This document shows positions 1-9,162 of a stretch of DNA of 64,000 nucleotides, one piece after another. How positions within the stretch are numbered: the first letter of the stretch is position 1; every line of letters starts with the position of its first letter. The stretch is from Fusarium oxysporum f. sp. lycopersici 4287 (lineage: Eukaryota; Ascomycota; Sordariomycetes; Hypocreales; Nectriaceae). The notes under the pieces were generated by a model. It was not told the origin of the DNA. It made no database searches and saw nothing but the letters and a program-made list of their open reading frames with translations. The stretch is taken from contig NC_031000.1 of NCBI RefSeq assembly GCF_000149955.1, positions 1,501,163 to 1,565,162 on the forward strand. Reading direction: 5' to 3'. A program made the position numbers and the translations under genes.

Positions 1-1980
1 CCGCTGCTTGGGAACTGGCTCAACGGCTGACGGCTCCTGTCCAGGCAACGTGGCCTCCCGATACTCAAAACGCCAGACATCGTGAACCATGTTTTTCGCC
101 TCGTCAATCCACTCAGGGCGATCAGTCCAGTTGCATTCAAACCATTTCCATCGGTATGCCGGATGGAGCGCCAGGCCAGTGTAGTAGATGGGCGTCTCAC
201 TCAATATCTCATAGTACTCATTCAACTTCTGCCAGCCTAAATTGATGTTGATCCTGAAGTGTTCAGTATCAGGGAAGTCCTTCGCGATGTCCTTAAAACG
301 TTCAAGTTGCTCGAGAAGAAATTCAAAGCCTTGAATAACGTCCCAAATATTACCATATGACCCAGTCCACCCACGCTTCCGCTTGCGGATCTGGCCGTCG
401 CCTTCTATCATTTTGATCATGGCTTCGTAGTAACTAAGTATTTGCGCAAATATTTCGACCACCTCCCAGTCCTTGTCGGATAGCTGGTTCTCTGGCTGGC
501 AAATAAAGGGCAATGTGAGTGGCTTCTTAGGACCGCCCCTCTTGGCCTTGTTCTGCTGTTCGAAGTCGATTCGATGGTGGGCAATGAGTCGTTCGATATA
601 GTCGCGAAGCAGTAGAGCTCGTCGTATCATGTATAACTGTGACAGCCACCTCGTATCGTTGTCCAAAATAACATCCAATGGCTTCCTGGCGTTGAGTTTT
701 GGGTCAGATGACTTGTTGAAGGCTTCTTGTTGAATATTGCGAAGCATGCCAGTCAACAAGTCAGATCTGTGGATAGCTACCACAAGATTGTGCAGTTTGC
801 CTGCTGGTCCCTTCTTGCGCCAAATCAAATGTTCTGCTTCAGTAAGAGGCTCTGCCCCTGATACCCGCCGCTCAAAAGCGTCAGCATCGTGCCCAAATAG
901 AATGGCTTTGGCGGAGAGGTTCAAGGTATGCCCAAAACAGCGTCCTCGCCTGGAGGCCCCAACGAAGCCGAGCTCTCCACCAATAATCTCCATGGCATTG
1001 TTTTTCGCGTTGTCGAGCGTGAAATAGCCAATCTTGTCTTGGATCTGATACGATTCAATTACGTCGAGGATTTCTGCGGCGATATTAGGCCCAGTGTGCC
1101 TGGCGCTAACTTCGGGGAGCCCAAGCGTAATCTTGCAAGGCTTATTGTTTTCGTCCCTAAAGAAGCAACAGATACCATATAGGGCGTATCGGTTTCCAGA
1201 CCGCCAGCCGTCGAAGGAGATGTGGATAAGTCCAGGCGCCTTGCCCAAGACCTCTATCACCTTCTGCTTATGTTGTTCGAATGCAGCGACGATCTTTTCT
1301 CGAACAGTTGTGTGGGTAATATTGGCTTTACGTGCCGAAACTGACGGGTTCAAGTTATCGAAGATAGCATGGAGTTCTGCCTCCTCGGCAATTGAAAATG
1401 AGTGATTCTTGGCCACGATCCAATCGATCAGAAGCCTCCGGAAGTGTTCCTTGTCGAAGCGTTTGATGAAGTCATTCGCAATCGCTTGTTCTCGGGGGTC
1501 GTGTAGATCGAGCTTCATGGATTCAGCGAGAGTCCGCTGCCCCGGGGGCTTTCTGCCCTTAGAATTCGCCTTCTTTTCAGCAGTTCCTTGGGTCATTCCA
1601 GGCGGAGCGCGGATCCCGTGGTCGTTGAACAGATGATTGTACGCGTTATGAATACCATCAGCTTCGAAATGTCGTGGATGTGGATTATTCTTATGAATGC
1701 ACGCTCGGCATATCCATCTGCGGGCGTCTTCCTTTTGGATGTCATATCCAAATTGCCAGGCCCAGCAACGCGTCTCCCTGGCTCGCTCAGAGAACGCCCA
1801 GCCTGGGAAATGCCTCCAGAGCGTACGTTCGTACTGTTCATCGCTTGCGGAAGAGGTCCTCAGAGTCGAGACAGGGGTCGAGGTTGAACGGGTAGGATAC
1901 GGCGTCGGGCAGGGTGTTGATTCGGCAGCGGACCCGAAGCCGCTGTCGGAAATGTCGAAGCAGGAATCAGGCGAGGTCAT
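1..1980 (-). CDS. hAT-family transposase, 5' part, open to the left edge
   Basis: A single uninterrupted minus-strand frame runs from the ATG at 1980 to base 1 (about 660 codons) without a stop, so the 3' end lies outside the window. The N-terminus is low-complexity Ser/Thr/Pro. A BED-like zinc finger follows (CRAC near residue 87, then HLFNDH near residue 116). Next come hAT catalytic-core signatures in order: SFDGWR, TLDNAKNN, CFGHTLNL, DNDTRW and ALHPAYRWKWFE. The family cuts and pastes hAT elements in the nucleus; the C-terminal dimerisation region would be beyond the edge. The lack of stops and frameshifts suggests a recently active copy. The terminal repeat at 2812 and the subterminal repeats upstream belong to the same element. 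The fungal Restless-like group is the nearest relative I recognise; the exact family is not proven. Confidence 0.9.
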   Translation of the reverse strand, partial: MTSPDSCFDISDSGFGSAAESTPCPTPYPTRSTSTPVSTLRTSSASDEQYERTLWRHFPGWAFSERARETRCWAWQFGYDIQKEDARRWICRACIHKNNPHPRHFEADGIHNAYNHLFNDHGIRAPPGMTQGTAEKKANSKGRKPPGQRTLAESMKLDLHDPREQAIANDFIKRFDKEHFRRLLIDWIVAKNHSFSIAEEAELHAIFDNLNPSVSARKANITHTTVREKIVAAFEQHKQKVIEVLGKAPGLIHISFDGWRSGNRYALYGICCFFRDENNKPCKITLGLPEVSARHTGPNIAAEILDVIESYQIQDKIGYFTLDNAKNNAMEIIGGELGFVGASRRGRCFGHTLNLSAKAILFGHDADAFERRVSGAEPLTEAEHLIWRKKGPAGKLHNLVVAIHRSDLLTGMLRNIQQEAFNKSSDPKLNARKPLDVILDNDTRWLSQLYMIRRALLLRDYIERLIAHHRIDFEQQNKAKRGGPKKPLTLPFICQPENQLSDKDWEVVEIFAQILSYYEAMIKMIEGDGQIRKRKRGWTGSYGNIWDVIQGFEFLLEQLERFKDIAKDFPDTEHFRININLGWQKLNEYYEILSETPIYYTGLALHPAYRWKWFECNWTDRPEWIDEAKNMVHDVWRFEYREATLPGQEPSAVEPVPKQR

Positions 1981-2654
1981 GGTAAAATAATCTCTTTGTC
2001 ATGTCGAAATCGCAAAACATGGTGCAGGTGATGGGTCAACAACAGGTCGTCAGGTCAGCGCGAATGACGCGTCCAACGCGACCAGTTGGCACAATATGCC
2101 CTTATCCTGCAGATGTTTCAGATACTTGCCTTTCGAGCCAATTTGATGTGGACGAGCACGTAGCGAGTGCCATATTGGGGTCGGGTATTAGATAAGTCCC
2201 TAACATCCTTCACATCACGAGCTTGACGCGATTAGTATCGCTTGCAATTTTTCGCGCAGTATTGAGATATTGAGGGATCTGGACGCGTTTTTTGAATCAG
2301 CTTGCCGGCAGTTATTTAATGGTATAATTGTTGTATTATAAATCCAAAGTATGGACAGTCGAACTTGATATTTGCCGTATATGTTGTTGAGGAAAATGTA
2401 CACTTATTGATGGCCCTCATAACGATATGCGCTCACGAGCAAATCTTAAGTATATCCATCGAGATTTACGTCATCCCAATGAGAAAGCATAGGACATTTG
2501 AATAGTGTTTCCTATATTGTATGTATTCTAAAATTGCGCTGTTCAGAAGCTTCATGGTGTTTTTGACATAGGGTAGCAATATTGCAAAAGTTATGGGGCA
2601 CACCAGCCTCTGCTAGAGGTATTCTGCCAAAATACATGGGCCCCCTTAACTACC

Positions 2655-2806
2655 CCCACTTCTAATCCACCCAAATCCACCCAATCCATCCACGACATCG
2701 CCGAGTGGATTCGGTGGATTAGCCAATCCACTGGGGTTTTGCTAGTGGAGTGGACAGTGGAATCCACGAGTGGATCCACTACGTGGATTGGGTGGAGTGG
2801 CTTTCA
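2655..2806. repeat. Subterminal ATCCA/TGGAT iterons of the hAT element
   Basis: Roughly ten copies of the pentamer ATCCA, in both orientations and often extended to AATCCACC or GTGGATT, lie within 150 bp of the terminus. Clustered short motifs of mixed orientation just inside the TIR are known transposase-binding arrays in hAT elements such as Ac. That role here is inference from position and pattern. Confidence 0.7.
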
Positions 2807-2812
2807 ACCCTG

Positions 2813-3900
2813 ATCAGGAGGCATGGCCGGCCGTTACCTCCCTTCGCCATTGAAATCCTCCCTTTCAATGTCTAGTGTGTATCAAAAGAATGAGCGTGGG
2901 CAGACGCCAGTGCTAAAGATACTCCCAGGGGTAAAGAAGTGGCGAATGAAAGCGTTTTGCTTGGCCTGTGATGTGTAGGGCTGCTGGAGTCCAGGAGACG
3001 GTGGTAGCTACCGGCCATTGGTGACTCGGAATTACGTTGCTTCTCGTTTTTGAGCCGCCCGCGTAGTTGCTTCACAAGCAGCTTTTTTGTGTCGGCCCCT
3101 TCCGGACTGGTTTGGTGGTTAAGAGGGGCTTCCCTTCTTTACCCCTTTAAAACCTGTTCAGGGGGTTGCACGTCATGCGCGGCCCCTGATTGGCTAGTTG
3201 CATTGGAGTCGAAGAGATCAAGGCGGGGCCTTCGGGGGCTGAATAATTAATTCAACGTCCCCCAACGTTTCTCCTTGGCATTTCCGCTGTGGAAGCACTA
3301 AGTCAGGTCCAGTCGTGTGGCAAGCCCAAGCTATTGATTATCTAACCTAATCAAGCTTCGTATTCAGTGTTTGGTGGTCACTAAGTTACCCGTAGCTTAG
3401 CTATTCACCGGTGTGGCATTTGTATTGAATGAATCCCTTTTGATGCCGAACGAATATCATCTGACCAGCGCAATTTAGACTCCAGCCCGTGGCGCAAAAT
3501 GTGAAATGACCTATTCTCTCGGCCAATAGAAACAAGCGTAACCATGCTAATGCTGAGACATTTGGACTGTCCTATTTGTCGAACACTTGTTCTTTATCGT
3601 TGTATCACGAATGGAAATAGCGCATGACTGCCTAGCAAGAAGTGGCTGCTACTAATTTAACAGATTATATTAAATATAGAGTTAATTGCTGATATTTCAA
3701 TAGTAAATTGGATGGCGGTGACATCATAGTGGCGGGGATGTGGCTTTTTTGTATCAAACTGCAGCCAAGGTCCCAACCAGGTTGATATAAACCTGCTTCT
3801 ATGGCTGAAGGGTTACAAGTTTTTCTACTGCCTCTGTACTTGAACTCTACTGTCTTTCATATTTAGACTACTACCGCTGTCTCTAGTTACTCCCTGCATT
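2813..3900. other. Intergenic, no gene seen; holds the 5' region of the secreted-protein gene
   Basis: I see no convincing coding sequence on either strand. The right end holds a TATA-like TATAAA at 3786-3791, then a pyrimidine-rich leader with CTCT-type runs up to the ATG at 3901. That is ordinary fungal promoter and 5' UTR architecture. Confidence 0.5.
3786..3791 (+). promoter_or_regulatory. TATA-like box of the secreted-protein gene
   Basis: TATAAA lies about 110 bp before the start codon and is followed by a C/T-rich leader, a usual spacing in filamentous fungi. Confidence 0.45.
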
Positions 3901-5184
3901 ATGTTGTACAAACCTTTTGCCTTGGTAGGGCTCCTCCTCCCGAGCCTAGGCCTCGCAGATACCTTCGACGCATGCTCCACTTCTGAGATCACCACATGCA
4001 ACTGCCCAACCACTCCGGTCAAGAGATTCCAGTCCCGAGACTTCACCTTCCCCGAGCATCTCTTCCCTCGCACGGCCAATTCCTGCTCCGGCGATACACC
4101 TCCTTGCTGCGTGGAGAAGGGCCCTGGACCAGTGCAGGTCTCACCTTCTACCAGCAAAACGAACCTTCAATGCGGCTCCAAGTTTGGTGACGATCAGCTG
4201 GATGTCACAGATGGCGTCGCTTACACGATCGAGGACTGTCCTGCATCGGGGCCATACTCTGGGGAGAAGTGTCTGCACATAGCGATCACCACTGTTGCCG
4301 CGGCTACTATTTCAGACATACATCTCCAAGTCGACGACGACCCCATCACGCTGAACACTAAGCTTGGCAAATGGCCCTTCAACAGTTACTGCACACTCAG
4401 CCCTACCGAGTGTTGGGTTCCTTTTGATGCCATTATCGACACATTTGAGAACCCATCTGTGTCCTCGCTGTGTGACACGGCCGTCTACGTTGCTGTTGGC
4501 ATCAGCGTTTCCAGCAAACGCTGTGCCTCTGGTGCAACCTGTTTTAACCAAGGCACTGCCATTGGCTCTGGCAACTGGTTCATGTACTTTACACTGGACC
4601 TCGAGTGCCCTGAGATTTGCCTGCGCAAGTGCTGCTGTCCCGCCCTCCCGCCACCTCCCCCGGAGACCAAGTCCTGTTCCATTGGCACTGCCTTTGGCTA
4701 TGGCGACGGATCCAAGAACCTGAATGGAGACTCCGTCGGTCCTGCTTTGGGTGGTAGTGGCTGCAACCGTTGGGGCTCGTACTTTACTCCCAGCAAGGCT
4801 ACGTTGACCGCAGGCATCAGTGGTTCATTGATTGTCGGCGCCGGCCAAAACGACATCTCTAAGGGCACCAAGGCAGGAACCTGGTCAGCCAGCCTGTCCG
4901 GATCTCAGGTAAACGTCCAATACAACCTGTATGATGATGATACCAACGGACACTTTGATCTCGCCGAGGTACATGTGTATGCTTCGTGCTCGGCGCCGAC
5001 GAAGTGCGCACCCGGTGATTACACGTATGTGTTCCCTTCGGGCACTCTAACAGGAAGCTCGGATGCCACGTACAGCACCTCCATCCAAGTTGATGGTACT
5101 TGCTCATCGTACTATCTTATCTTGCACGCCAAGGTCAATGAGGTATTCCCGAAGAGTGCCACTTGTCCCGAGGAGGCGACGTAA
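3901..5184 (+). CDS. Cysteine-rich secreted protein of unknown function
   Basis: Single-exon gene of 427 residues. Residues 1-19 form a signal peptide (charged start, LVGLLLPSLG core, cleavage probably after GLA). The mature protein is rich in cysteine, with several CC, CCC and CxC pairs: near residue 69 (PPCCVE) and near 241-247 (CLRKCCCP). A proline run (PPPPP) near residue 252 separates two halves. The second half begins SIGTAFGYGDG, is Gly/Ser-rich and predicted beta-like. The many spaced cysteines suggest a disulphide-stabilised extracellular or wall-associated protein. I recognise no catalytic motif or named family. It stands alone between two transposons. The ATG is the first in frame and follows a TATA-like box and pyrimidine leader. 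Confidence 0.85.
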   Translation: MLYKPFALVGLLLPSLGLADTFDACSTSEITTCNCPTTPVKRFQSRDFTFPEHLFPRTANSCSGDTPPCCVEKGPGPVQVSPSTSKTNLQCGSKFGDDQLDVTDGVAYTIEDCPASGPYSGEKCLHIAITTVAAATISDIHLQVDDDPITLNTKLGKWPFNSYCTLSPTECWVPFDAIIDTFENPSVSSLCDTAVYVAVGISVSSKRCASGATCFNQGTAIGSGNWFMYFTLDLECPEICLRKCCCPALPPPPPETKSCSIGTAFGYGDGSKNLNGDSVGPALGGSGCNRWGSYFTPSKATLTAGISGSLIVGAGQNDISKGTKAGTWSASLSGSQVNVQYNLYDDDTNGHFDLAEVHVYASCSAPTKCAPGDYTYVFPSGTLTGSSDATYSTSIQVDGTCSSYYLILHAKVNEVFPKSATCPEEAT

Positions 5185-5469
5185 ACGAATTGGGACAAGA
5201 CACGAGCTGGCTATAGCACTTACGGTATATAAGTTAGTTTCTGGCTTGTCTTTGCATAATTTGATTACGCATCGCAAAGGGCCCCGTTCAGGCAGAATGA
5301 GCATGGGTTAAGGTCAGAGGCATTAGTTTTTATCAGATACGGAGAGGTGGTGTGTAATAAGATAATATACAATACCCTCCTAGATATTAACTAACTCTTC
5401 GCTTTAATTGTTTCACATCTAATAGTGACCCGCATAAGTAGTATTCAAAGGCTACATGGTTTGTGGTTA
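5185..5469. other. 3' flank of the secreted-protein gene
   Basis: AT-rich 3' untranslated or intergenic sequence up to the TA target site of the pogo-like element. No gene seen. Confidence 0.4.
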
Positions 5470-7679
5470 CCATCCAGGACCACCTAATGGATAACCAAAA
5501 TTTCGCTCCGCCCACATAAAATCCAAATTTTGATGCGTGCACAAAACACCAGGTCATCAATTAAAAAGCGAAGCTTTGGAGAGAAACTCTATAAAATTGA
5601 TCAAATTTTACTCTCTGCGTGGTTTTTTTGACCTCCCGACCGCTCCGTGTGCGCTGGCAGTGCTTTGTTACGACCATAAAGTCATCACTTTCGTCCTCTG
5701 ATCTGACACCCACCTCAATCACCGACTCGACCTCCTCATCCACATCCACCTCTATTTCTGCCTCTTTTGAGTCAGGAAGAGCTTCTACAGCCGATAGATT
5801 CTCCGCCACAGCCATGAATCGTCGGTTGGGGTTTAGTACTGCCTTTCTTTTCTTCCCTCGCCGCACCTGGGTCATCTGCTCCTCGAGGCCAGTAATCCGC
5901 GCATTCTGAACGGCCACCTTCATTTCTAGAACTTCCAACCCCTTTGCAATCTTACTGTACTTCTGCCTGGTTGGGCGACTGCGGTATTTGGCCAAATCTC
6001 TCACCTGGCGGCTCGTTTTCGGCGTATCATCTGAGTGCAACTGAGGAGGGCTCGGAGTCTTGAACTCTTCCACCACTTTTTCTTTGGCCGGTTGAATTTC
6101 AGGATGTGTTAGAGCCTTATGACGATTTATTGGCCAATTTCCAGTAAATCTCCAGCCGGATAAGATAATCTGCTTCCTCATGCCCGCCTCTCTGGTTTTC
6201 GCGTATGCCCGAATAAAGTTGACTTTGTCAACCGGCGCAGAATCGGTCAAACTAGCCAGCTTTTGGAGTCCTTTCCCATACGCACATTTGATGACATTAA
6301 AAATTCCATTGTCTAACGGTTGTAAACCATGGGAACAATGTGCTGGTAAGTAACAGCAGTAGACGTTGTTCAGAAAGCACGTAGCCATCCACTCATCCTG
6401 AATGCTCGTCAGCGATCTTATAGCGGGAGACTTTGCGGTGAAAACCCCGAAAGATTCACCTGTGCATGGCTTCCGTGACCGTCAAGGATAATGAGTCTCG
6501 CATCCGATGCATCACGAGGCTCTGTTTGAGGTAGATAGACGTCTTTCAACCACTCGAGAGCTATATGGTTGTCGGTCCAGCCGTTCGGTGATGTGATGTA
6601 GTGCCAGTCCGCTATCAATTCGAATTCGTTAAGAAACCACTGCTTCTGTAGCTTCTTTCCTTTCAAGATAATTCCCGGTTTTAAAGCGCGACCGGTTGCG
6701 GTGACAGCCTCAATAAACGAGGCCCAAGTGCGCGACTGGACGCCTTTTAACATCGCCTTCTTCTTCGGGTCAGAGCTCCCGATTACGAGGCTGTCCAGGC
6801 CTCATGGACAACCAATTAGTTATAACCTATGGAAACACATAGAGTACTTGTAGAAGGCTTACCGAAACCCGCCATTATGCCGCCCTCGTCCACGTTAACC
6901 GTGTTCTCAGGCTTGATCCAGCCGTATTCCGTCTCCCGAATATCGAAGTACCAATTGACCGCCTTCGGAGTAAATCCGTCGAATCTGGCGGCTTCCTGGC
7001 GTTTTCCACGCTTGGTAGATAGTTGTAGGTGACGCTTCACAAACCTGGTGGCCCAGTGCTTGCCCAGGGGCTTGTTATCGCCTTGTTGTTTGAGGATGGC
7101 CTCGACACACGCACGGAGCTGGCTGTGCGAGAGAGCATAACCCAGAGACTCTTGTCGCAACACCCAACGAAGGAGGGTCTCCTCTCGGCTCTTTGAAATA
7201 CGCTGGTGGGCCTGGATCCGTTCATTCCTGCTCGCTTGACCGGAAAGTCTCCCAGAAAGGGTCAACCGAGGTACTCCACGTTTCTGGGCCGCCCCCATCT
7301 GTGACAGGCCTCTATCAGTAATATCGAGTAAAGCATCAGCTACGCCATCTTCAGTATAAACACGGCGAACCATTGCGAAAGGAGTTCCGACAAGAAAATT
7401 ACGTGAAAATTCGGCTTAAGTGGATGGAGTCGCGTAGGGTAGATAAGGAGAAATGCGAAAAATTTCAAAGGGCCAGAGAACTAGGCCACGAGGCGGAACG
7501 GGGACAAGTCAAGCCGATATTAAAATTTCATGAAAACTGCTATACAGCATTGATATGGGTTTGTGAGTATCTTCGTTCTTGGCTAAATGCGATGCACTTG
7601 AAAATTCGGAGCTTGTATGGAAAGATTGAAATTTTGGTGGTCCATTAGGTGGGGGTGCCCACTAGGTGGTCCTGGATGG
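5470..7679 (-). mobile_element. Pogo-like (Tc1/mariner superfamily) transposon, copy 1
   Basis: A 2210-bp element flanked by TA at 5468-5469 and 7680-7681. Both ends read CCATCCAGGACCACCTA inward. It is the same family as the element at 59716-61943, in opposite orientation. The left TIR has lost one copy of an internal repeat unit and the right TIR has diverged, while the transposase still reads through. Confidence 0.92.
5561..7373 (-). CDS. Pogo-like DDD transposase, three exons (copy 1)
   Basis: Exons 7373-6863, 6800-6460 and 6397-5561 join in frame (562 residues). Both introns are 62 nt with GT...AG ends (GTAAGC and GTGAAT donors), at exactly the positions found in copy 2. The N-terminus is a helix-turn-helix/CENP-B-like DNA-binding region. 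The DDE_1-type core follows with the three aspartates in NVDEGG, ILDGHGSH and GLQPLDNG. A Lys/Arg-rich coiled-coil tail and an acidic Asp/Glu stretch close the protein. The C-terminus differs from copy 2: a run of seven A instead of six after the GREVKK codons changes frame and adds about 16 residues. Function (cut-and-paste at TA sites) is family knowledge. Activity is plausible but untested. Confidence 0.88.
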
Positions 7680-7687
7680 TAATATTA

Positions 7688-7970
7688 CTCAGATCGAGCT
7701 CGCCGCTAACCACCCTTTGCGTCTAGGCGTTGTTCTGAACTACTCTGACTTCTACAACGAGGTCCAGAACTCGCCCAATCGTGCCTGCCACCATGCCAAG
7801 TTGGCCGTTCATGATGATCTTGCCGAACTCCACTCCCTGCCTGAAGAACCACTTGGCAACTGCACATACATTACGCAACTCCTCCTTGGGAATCTGACTA
7901 TTTAGATATCCAGAGACTGATAAGCCAGAACCTCAGGATACGGCTCAGATGAGAAGGTAACCAAGGCGGC
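7688..7970 (+). pseudogene. 14-3-3 protein fragment (C-terminal helices)
   Basis: The frame reads IELAANHPLRLGVVLNYSD, then FYNEVQNSPNRACHHAK, AELHSLPEE and QLLLGNLT before a TAG. This follows the 14-3-3 signature region (HPIRLGLALNFSVFYYEI...ACxxAK...IAELDxLxEE...QLLxDNLTLW) in order, with many substitutions. 14-3-3 proteins bind phosphoserine partners; this piece lacks the whole N-terminal half. Key residues are changed, for example LTLW has become LTI followed by a stop. It begins immediately after the pogo-like element, but the sequence left of that element does not look like the missing half. It is therefore a dead fragment, possibly starting at an old exon boundary (ACTCAG precedes IELA). 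Confidence 0.75.
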
Positions 7971-8871
7971 CTAGATCGAAAGGGTACGTAAGAATACCTT
8001 GTCCGAATCATTTGAGGTCCTCGGTGATGGCAGCATCAAGTGCGGCAAACTGCCGCTTGGGGCAGGTCGGGTAGTGGGGGCAGTGACACCCTCAGCCTTG
8101 GCGAGGGCGGCGTCGTTGACACCACCGAAGGGGTACCTGTCACGGAGACCCTTGGTGGTAGACACATGCAGCATAGAGTCGCAGACTCGCAGATCGGCAC
8201 GCATTTAGCCGCCATAGTACAAAACAAAGATTTCCTCGGAGAGCCCCTTTCTGGGGTCGCTATGGACGAGACCACACTAAATGCCGGGACCACTCCACTT
8301 AGCTCTCGAGACGCTCTTCCTAACGAGCATGGTGCTGGGCATGTTTGTTGTTTGTGCGCTTTGCATGCGCTTGCTCTCGACCCGTCGCTTGACACGGTAG
8401 ACTTTTCAGCCTATAAACTCAGGCAGGGGGGAAAGGGAAAGTCAGAGCCGTAGAGACGAGAAGGGAGAATTAATTATCATCAGCCGATAGCAGTGGTGTG
8501 CGAGTGTATGAGTATGTGAGGTGGAGATGAGTGGGTTGTCCATCTGTATCACTAGGCGTTAGGGTGCATTAGTTTAAACGGTAGCAGGAGGTACCGGTAG
8601 TAAAATCAAGGATGGATCGAGCTGGCAACCGAGACAGTAGACGAGACGAAGATCAAACAAGACCCTTTGTCATGGTTGTCAATCAGGTCCCTGGAAAACC
8701 CCACAGCTCACCCCGTCCAGTCGGTGCCACCAGCTTGGGGCAGGGGGACGATCAATCTGATGACCCCCAGGTGACCCGGCTTTAACACCAAACAGAGCAA
8801 CCCTAGTCACTCATATCCGAGTCAGCCAACGCATCCCCCATTCCCTAATGTAGAAGATAGCTATATTCGCC
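7971..8871. other. No supported gene
   Basis: Overlapping open frames occur on both strands between about 7970 and 8460, but none has a recognisable domain. The 14-3-3 tail decays into this stretch. The right end is the upstream region of the small CxxC protein. Confidence 0.35.
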
Positions 8872-9162
8872 ATGCTCCCCTCCAGCCGACCATTTAATCA
8901 GCACTACTGCTATTCTTCTTCTTCAAATTCCGCCTGCTCCAATTCAGACATCGCAGCTGAGTCCGCCTCTGCCGTTGCCTACGGACTCGGCATGGACTCC
9001 ATCCAACTCCCCGTAGCCTCCGTCGAGGTGCTTCGCTGCATGCGATGCGCCTGCTCCGTCGAGGCCACCTCCACCGACGACATCGGCGCCATGGGCATGG
9101 TTCGCATTGCCTACAATCTCTACTACTGCGAGCGCTGCGCTAAGATAGTGGGATATATATAA
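8872..9162 (+). CDS. Small CxxC/CxxC zinc-ribbon-like protein
   Basis: Single exon, 96 residues. The N-terminal 40 residues are Ser/Ala-rich and variable looking. The C-terminal half is compact: EVLRCMRCACSVEATSTDD, then MGMVRI, then YYCERCAKIVGYI at the very end. Cys56/Cys59 and Cys86/Cys89 form a CxxC-26-CxxC pair suited to binding one zinc ion. I recognise this as a conserved small fungal protein type without an assigned role. The ATG at 8872 has a good context (CGCCATGC). It could act in the nucleus or cytoplasm; no signal peptide or membrane segment is visible. A degenerate copy of its 3' region may lie near 42.2-42.3 kb. Confidence 0.75.
   Translation: MLPSSRPFNQHYCYSSSSNSACSNSDIAAESASAVAYGLGMDSIQLPVASVEVLRCMRCACSVEATSTDDIGAMGMVRIAYNLYYCERCAKIVGYI

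Larger units (their letters stand above)
1..2812 (-). mobile_element. hAT transposon, right-hand part of the element
   Basis: The outer end is the motif CAGGGTTGAAAG read on the minus strand from 2812, the classic form of a hAT terminus. The transposase starts about 830 bp inside. The adjacent 8 bases (2813-2820, ATCAGGAG) would be the target duplication. The other end is outside the window, so the duplication cannot be checked here. Bases 1981-2640 hold no coding feature and look like the element's untranslated 5' region. Confidence 0.75.

Noticed and set aside
737..1890. Several plus-strand open frames
   Set aside because: They lie opposite the hAT transposase, whose minus-strand frame carries all the conserved motifs.
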